A DNA stretch of 10,308 nt, from the NCBI GenBank assembly GCA_040386295.1, contig JAZKFR010000134.1, forward strand, positions 1 to 10,308, in the 5' to 3' direction. Under the pieces are notes generated by a model. It was not told the origin of the DNA and did no database searches. It was given only the letters and a program-made list of their open reading frames with translations. Position numbers and translations under genes: made by a program. The DNA comes from JAZKFR01 sp040386295 (GTDB taxonomy: Bacteria > Pseudomonadota > Gammaproteobacteria > Burkholderiales > Rhodocyclaceae). This document shows positions 6,183 to 10,308 of this stretch, in pieces. Numbering within the stretch: the first letter of the stretch is position 1; every line of letters begins with the position of its first letter.

Positions 6183-7506
6183 TCAGATCTTCAGGTTTTT
6201 TAAAACGATACTCAGCCGAGCGGGCATGCGCCGACAGCCCCTCGCCTTGCGCCAAGGTAGCTGCGATGCGCCCCAAAGTTTGCGCACCCACGGGCGAAAC
6301 GCGAATCAAGCTGGTGCGTTTCTGAAAATCATAAACGCCCAAAGGTGAAGAAAAGCGCGCACTGCCCGAGGTCGGCAATACGTGGTTAGGGCCAGCGCAA
6401 TAATCGCCTAGCGACTCTGAAGTGTAGCTACCGATAAAAATCGCGCCAGCATGGCGAATTTTCGGCAAATACTGCTCGGCATCACGCAGCGACAACTCAA
6501 GATGCTCAGGCGCAATCCGATTCGCCAAGGTGCACGCCTCATCTAAATCACGCACTTCGATCAAAGCACCACGGCGCTCAAGCGCGGCACGAATAACCGC
6601 CTGCCTGGGCATCTCGGGCAACAAACGCTGAATCGACGCCGCCACGCGCTCAAGGTACTGCGCATCAGGCGAAAGCAGAATGGACTGCGCCAGCTCGTCG
6701 TGCTCCGCTTGCGAAAAAAGATCCATCGCCAGCCAATCAGGATCAGTACTGCCATCGCCAATGATCAGAATCTCAGACGGACCGGCCACCATATCAATGC
6801 CGACCACCCCAAACACCCGGCGCTTGGCTGCGGCGACATAAGCATTACCGGGGCCGACGATTTTATCCACCTTAGGAACCGTTTGCGTTCCATACGCCAG
6901 GGCAGCGATCGCTTGCGCGCCGCCGATGGTAAACACACGATCAACCCCAACCAAAGCCGCTGCCGCCAGCACCAGTTGATTGCGCTCAGCGTGCGGCGTG
7001 GGCACCACCATCACCAGCTCACCCACCCCAGCCACTTTGGCAGGAATCGCGTTCATCAACACCGAAGAAGGGTAGGCCGCTTTACCGCCAGGCACATACA
7101 AACCCACACGATCGAGCGGCGTAATGCGCTGACCGAGCATGGTACCCAGCGTATCGCTCGCCGACTCCTCGTACTGCCAACTCTGTAAGACGTGCTGCTG
7201 GTGATAGTGTCGTATCCGCGCTGCTGCGCTTTCAAGCGCCAGCCGTTGCGCAGTCGGCAAATCGCGCAGCGCGCGCTGCAAATCGTCTTGCGTCAACTCC
7301 AACTCAGCCACCGTTGACGCCTGCACATGATCAAAGCGCTGCGTGTATTCGAGCAAAGCCGCATCACCGCGCTGCGCAACGGCAGCCAGCATTGCCGCAA
7401 CGGTCTGCTCAAGCAGCGCGTCTTGCGTGCTGTCAAAAGCCAGCAGTTGATCAAGACGCCGATCAAAATCGGCATCGCTAGTCGACAAACGATGAATCAA
7501 ACTCAT
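6175..7506 (-). CDS. hisD: Histidinol dehydrogenase HisD
   Basis: HisD carries out the last two steps, oxidising L-histidinol through histidinal to L-histidine with two NAD+ in a zinc-dependent cytoplasmic homodimer. The 443-residue chain shows VGLYVPGGKAAYPSSVLMN (134-152), FTIGGAQAIAALAYGT (192-207), KIVGPGNAYVAAAKR (215-229) and IDMVAGPSEIL (237-247). By alignment with the known enzyme, the zinc ligands are Gln266 and His269 (SQAEHD), Asp368 (GDYCAGPNH) and His427 (SAHARSAE). The catalytic pair is Glu334-His335 in IAPEHLEL. All are present. Its ATG overlaps the hisG stop as ATGA, so the two are coupled. The 3' end faces hisC with 13 bp between stops and no recognisable terminator. Confidence 0.97.
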   Translation of the reverse strand: MSLIHRLSTSDADFDRRLDQLLAFDSTQDALLEQTVAAMLAAVAQRGDAALLEYTQRFDHVQASTVAELELTQDDLQRALRDLPTAQRLALESAAARIRHYHQQHVLQSWQYEESASDTLGTMLGQRITPLDRVGLYVPGGKAAYPSSVLMNAIPAKVAGVGELVMVVPTPHAERNQLVLAAAALVGVDRVFTIGGAQAIAALAYGTQTVPKVDKIVGPGNAYVAAAKRRVFGVVGIDMVAGPSEILIIGDGSTDPDWLAMDLFSQAEHDELAQSILLSPDAQYLERVAASIQRLLPEMPRQAVIRAALERRGALIEVRDLDEACTLANRIAPEHLELSLRDAEQYLPKIRHAGAIFIGSYTSESLGDYCAGPNHVLPTSGSARFSSPLGVYDFQKRTSLIRVSPVGAQTLGRIAATLAQGEGLSAHARSAEYRFKKPEDLKT

Positions 7507-8147
7507 TTTTTCACTGCCTTAGAAAATGCTGCGAGCAAGGGGGTGAGTGTTTCGCGTTTTAACTTCAACGCCGCTTGGTTGACGATCAAACGCGAAGAAA
7601 CATCAAGAATATGCTCGACCGCCACCAGATTATTCGCGCGCAAAGTGTTGCCAGTAGAAACCAAATCAACAATCGCATCGGCCAAACCCGTTAAAGGCGC
7701 CAATTCCATAGAGCCATAAAGCTTGATCAAATCAACGTGCACACCCTTGGCCGCAAAATGCGCGCGCGCGATCTGCACATACTTGGTCGCCACCCGCAAG
7801 CGCGCGCCCTGACGCACCGCGTTCTCGTAATCAAAACCAACCGGCGTCGCCACCATCATGCAGCAGCGCGCAATGCACAAATCGAGCGGCTGATAGAGCC
7901 CCTCGCTCCCGTGCTCAAGCAAAACATCACGCCCAACCACACCCATATCTGCCGCACCATACTGCACATAAGTCGGCGCATCCGACGCGCGCACGATGAC
8001 AATCCGCACGTCCGCACGGTTGGTGGCGATCATTAGCTTGCGCGAAGTTTCGGGATTCTCCTGCGGCTCAATCCCAGCCGCGCTAAGCAAAGGCAGGGTT
8101 TCTTCAAAAATACGCCCCTTGGAAAGAGCAATCGTAATACCGGTCAC
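7503..8147 (-). CDS. hisG: ATP phosphoribosyltransferase HisG, short form, GTG start
   Basis: HisG joins ATP and PRPP to give phosphoribosyl-ATP, the committed and feedback-controlled step. From the GTG at 8145-8147 the protein has 214 residues and starts MTGITIALSKGRIFEETLPL. It ends without the C-terminal regulatory domain, so it belongs to the short class that works with HisZ, which is not in this window. Conserved stretches are PETSRKL (32-38), VRASDAPTYVQYGAADMGV (52-70), YGSMELAPLTGLADAIVDLV (144-163) and the PRPP loop STGNTLRANNL (164-174). The open frame continues upstream to 8249 without family similarity. The GTG is chosen because it gives the usual N-terminus and has GGGGA a few bases upstream. 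It is first in the hisGD block, and I see no histidine-rich leader peptide upstream. Confidence 0.95.
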   Translation of the reverse strand: MTGITIALSKGRIFEETLPLLSAAGIEPQENPETSRKLMIATNRADVRIVIVRASDAPTYVQYGAADMGVVGRDVLLEHGSEGLYQPLDLCIARCCMMVATPVGFDYENAVRQGARLRVATKYVQIARAHFAAKGVHVDLIKLYGSMELAPLTGLADAIVDLVSTGNTLRANNLVAVEHILDVSSRLIVNQAALKLKRETLTPLLAAFSKAVKK

Positions 8148-8286
8148 GGTTTTCCCCGAGCGACAAAACGAGCATTTTAACGTAAGGCCAGCGCTAGCCC
8201 TAATGGCAAGTAAGAAGTAGCAGCGAATCCAGCTCGCTGGCGACGCCATTGGGCCAATACGCGGACGCTCAATCTAGCGAGGCTCT

Positions 8287-8310
8287 ATTTCTTTCGTACA
8301 TTTCTTTCGT
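8287..8310. repeat. Two 11-bp direct repeats, 13-bp period
   Basis: ATTTCTTTCGT occurs at 8287-8297 and again at 8300-8310, separated by two bases. A 13-bp period is not a whole DNA turn, so a paired operator is only one possibility; slippage in a pyrimidine-rich stretch is another. Confidence 0.5.
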
Positions 8311-8382
8311 CTATTCTTGAACTTTTATTCGGCGCGCTCCACTAAGTCTAGGTGTAACGCAAAATCCGCAGGCGTAATTTAT

Positions 8383-8398
8383 GGTTTTATCGAAAACC
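8383..8398. repeat. Short inverted repeat, possible hairpin
   Basis: GGTTTT (8383-8388) and AAAACC (8393-8398) can pair around a four-base loop. The stem is only six base pairs with two G-C pairs and no T run follows, so I do not call it a terminator. Confidence 0.3.
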
Positions 8399-8467
8399 CA
8401 AGCAAAGAGCTCAATCTTGCTGCACCCAATCAAATTCACTCCGTATATTTTTACAGAAAGGTAAAAA

Positions 8468-10308
8468 ATGGAATGCAACAGCCTTAGCGGCAATACCACA
8501 ACAGTCACAGCGCCCCGATCCGTAACAACGCCTTCAACTAACAACTTATGTTGGACAGAGGACAGAAGTACTAACTCTATGGAGGAGAAATATTCCGCTC
8601 TACTAAACCAACTCGCCAATTTACTCGGGGCGAATGAGGCAGAAACAGCGCAGTTGCTCCAACTCTCGCTTCTAGCCAGCCCCGACGCTGCTGGCGCTTG
8701 GACGGATGGTGAAGAAAGCTCAGAAAATGGCCGACTCTTAGCAATTCTGAATCGATTTTTGATGGAAAGCGTTCAAGACAATAACCCTGAGCTTTTTCTT
8801 TCCAAAATTAAGCAAACATTTTTTAAGAATAAAGATCCTATAGAGGCAAATCTTCTGACTGCACTATTACCTGGCGGAGACATAGTTAGCGATTACGTCC
8901 TATCCCACAAATTGACAATAAATGTTGGAATACATACGATTCTTGAAAACGAAGAAAATACTAGGATTTTTTCAGAATTAGCGAAAAATACAGAGCACAA
9001 CTTTCCCTTATTTTATGGATATATAACTGTTAAGAAAGACGAAAAAACAATCGGTAATTTATTTTACGGCATTATTACTAATAATTATTATGACAAACTT
9101 AGAACATTGCTAAAATCCGGGGTCGAAGTCAATTTATACGCTGAAAACGGCCAAAATCCAGCCGTTACTTGTGCAATGATGGGGAATGTAAGAATGCTCA
9201 AGCTGCTTGCTCAAGCAGGAGCAGATTTAGCAGCGCCAGTAAAATTAGTAGCAAACAGGCGGGGAGATACGCCTCTGCAACGAGCCATTACAAATAAGCA
9301 TGAAGCTGCTATCAAATACTTAATTGAACAAAGAGCCGGCTTATGTGGCCTAGACAGCAACGGCAAAGGCGCAGTCATAACTGCCCTGGAGTTTGGGCAA
9401 TTCAACATTGCTCACCTTATTCTCACAACAGAAAAGCCTACAGACCCCAAAGAAATTGCCACGAACCAGCTTTATGCTATGGAAACGCATAACTTTTCGG
9501 CTTTTTGCGTATTTCTATACCACTATCCAGATTTTTTAACCGAATCTAATAATTTATCTATTTCGCAAGTTTTTCAGACTGAAGTTCCTGATATTAAATG
9601 TCATTTTGAAAATTTAATATTAGCTAGTTTATCAATTTACCCCTACAGCACAGTCAGCAGGATTTTAGGTGAAAACAGCCCTAAAATTATTAAATCATTA
9701 CTAAAAATAATTTCCTCGCCAAAAGATCAAGAAAAGACCTTAAGCGATTTACGCCTCGATTATGAAAAAAATCCTCGTGTGCTTCAACAAAAAGAAGCAG
9801 AAAGAGCTGCATTACTGGCTAGCTTAGACAAGTACTTCCTGGCCGACCCTAAGTCTCCAGAGCAAGCCATTTTTTTCGCTGAGACGGAAGCTATTTTTGC
9901 CAAACTTGAACCTGGTTGTCCGGTAATTCAGGAGCTTGCTCTTCCAGCGGCCAAGACCAGCCACCCCGATGTCATACGATTTTTGGCTCGCTACGGTGCT
10001 GATTTTAGTCAGCGCGACGCACTAGGTGTTTCGCCCGCCATGCTTGCCGCAGCAGGTTCAATGCGCCCTGTACTTTTAGCGCTTAAAGATGCGGGCATCG
10101 ATTTAGCCGCCGAGTTTCGCATTTTTGAAATGTGTCGTCAGAGTCAAATAGATTCCACCGACGCTCGCTATTTCTTAGGAAACCAGAAAATCACCGATTG
10201 CTACAAGGCGGCAGGCGTCAACGTCGACGAAATCAAAGCCGAAATCGCCGCAGAAATCGCCGAGGCCGAACGAGCCCGCCTCCAAACCCAAACCGAAGCC
10301 GACCTCGC
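8468..10308 (+). CDS. Ankyrin-repeat protein of unknown function, 3' end off the window
   Basis: I translated this by hand: 613 codons are open from the ATG at 8468 to the edge with no stop. An AAAGG ribosome site lies five bases before the ATG; Met38 (8579) is an alternative start. Residues 1-37 are Ser/Thr/Asn-rich and probably disordered, with no hydrophobic signal peptide. Residues 40-200 are helical-looking without a family I recognise. Ankyrin repeats follow at about 198-222, 228-257 (MMGNVRMLKLLAQAGADLAA), 266-295 (RGDTPLQRAITNKHEAAIKY) and 299-322. A second group is at about 485-513 (HPDVIRFLARYGADFSQRD) and 518-547. From about 586 an Ala/Glu-rich helix (EIKAEIAAEIAEAERAR) begins, likely a coiled coil. 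Ankyrin repeats bind proteins and are common in host-associated bacteria. An effector role is inference only. Much of the gene is AT-rich compared with the his genes. Confidence 0.8.
   Translation, partial: MECNSLSGNTTTVTAPRSVTTPSTNNLCWTEDRSTNSMEEKYSALLNQLANLLGANEAETAQLLQLSLLASPDAAGAWTDGEESSENGRLLAILNRFLMESVQDNNPELFLSKIKQTFFKNKDPIEANLLTALLPGGDIVSDYVLSHKLTINVGIHTILENEENTRIFSELAKNTEHNFPLFYGYITVKKDEKTIGNLFYGIITNNYYDKLRTLLKSGVEVNLYAENGQNPAVTCAMMGNVRMLKLLAQAGADLAAPVKLVANRRGDTPLQRAITNKHEAAIKYLIEQRAGLCGLDSNGKGAVITALEFGQFNIAHLILTTEKPTDPKEIATNQLYAMETHNFSAFCVFLYHYPDFLTESNNLSISQVFQTEVPDIKCHFENLILASLSIYPYSTVSRILGENSPKIIKSLLKIISSPKDQEKTLSDLRLDYEKNPRVLQQKEAERAALLASLDKYFLADPKSPEQAIFFAETEAIFAKLEPGCPVIQELALPAAKTSHPDVIRFLARYGADFSQRDALGVSPAMLAAAGSMRPVLLALKDAGIDLAAEFRIFEMCRQSQIDSTDARYFLGNQKITDCYKAAGVNVDEIKAEIAAEIAEAERARLQTQTEADL

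Larger units (their letters stand above)
8148..8467. other. 320-bp divergent intergenic region between hisG and the ankyrin gene
   Basis: No gene is recognised. On the minus strand TAAAAT (8174-8179) could be the -10 of a hisG promoter with a leader of about 20 bases, but no good -35 accompanies it. Toward the ankyrin gene TATATT (8444-8449) is a possible -10, again without a well-spaced -35. The region also holds small palindromes (8229-8240, 8248-8258), a tandem 11-bp repeat (8287-8310) and a short hairpin (8383-8398). In Burkholderia, as I remember, murA lies upstream of hisG; nothing like it is seen here. Confidence 0.5.

Noticed and set aside
6155..6200. Possible bidirectional terminator between hisC and hisD
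   Set aside because: There is a T run at 6198-6203, but no stem before it that pairs well; the direct repeat of CAGGTTTT there does not fold.
6700..7188. 162-codon plus-strand open frame inside hisD
   Set aside because: Antisense to a fully conserved part of hisD; rich in His/Arg/Thr as expected from the complement of the hisD codons, and without a ribosome site or motif.
8148..8249. 34-residue upstream extension of hisG from an alternative start
   Set aside because: The extension reads as translated intergenic sequence; the GTG at 8147 gives the family N-terminus and has a ribosome site.
8148..8300. Histidine leader-peptide attenuator upstream of hisG
   Set aside because: No short frame with a run of histidine codons and no terminator/antiterminator pair is visible on the minus strand.
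8311..8619. 102-codon minus-strand open frame overlapping the start of the ankyrin gene
   Set aside because: It overlaps the ankyrin coding region antisense, shows no domain I know, and its 5' end lies in the ankyrin frame, which has far better support.
1..10308. CRISPR array, transposase or rRNA
   Set aside because: No regularly spaced repeats, no transposase motif and no rRNA-like stretch was seen on either strand.

Overview
The window looks like chromosomal DNA from a betaproteobacterium of the order Burkholderiales. The evidence is the order hisG-hisD-hisC-hisB-hisH-hisA-hisF-hisI-hisE-hinT-tatA-tatB, a short-form HisG, a monofunctional HisB, separate hisI and hisE, and HisF, HisG, TatA and TatB proteins that read like the Burkholderia ones as I remember them. 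The eukaryote-type ankyrin protein beside the operon, and base composition that seems moderate for Burkholderiales, suggest a host-associated lineage such as a fungal endosymbiont. That last point is inference.

Layout. Positions 1-394 (minus) hold the N-terminal part of tatB, cut by the window edge. tatA, hinT, hisE, hisI, hisF, hisA, hisH and hisB follow on the minus strand up to 4890. At 5025-6161 hisC sits on the PLUS strand, against the rest of the operon. hisD and hisG (6175-8147) are again on the minus strand. A 320-bp non-coding stretch (8148-8467) separates hisG from a divergent plus-strand gene for an ankyrin-repeat protein, open to the right edge with 613 codons visible.

How the genes work together. 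HisG, HisE, HisI, HisA, HisH-HisF, HisB, HisC and HisD catalyse the histidine pathway from PRPP and ATP to L-histidine. The two other expected activities, a HisZ regulatory partner for short HisG and a histidinol-phosphate phosphatase, are not in the window. HinT (purine nucleoside phosphoramidase) and TatA/TatB (twin-arginine export) ride on the 3' end of the same transcription unit, a linkage I know from Burkholderiales.

The main anomaly is hisC. It is inverted in place, and it resembles the non-operonic 'YWS...PYVPGEQP' class of HisC rather than the usual his-operon class. It is also bracketed by a perfect 10-bp inverted repeat: AAACCTGACC directly before its ATG, and GGTCAGGTTT overlapping the end of hisD. 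The copy before the hisC ATG equals the last two sense codons and stop of hisD plus CC. This suggests an ancestral hisD-TGA-CC-ATG-hisC junction that was flipped by recombination or template switching. The flip splits the operon into hisGD and hisBHAFIE-hinT-tatAB and creates a 13-bp convergent junction and a divergent hisB/hisC control region. The second item of interest is the AT-rich ankyrin gene, a candidate host-interaction protein whose composition shifts near its 3' part.
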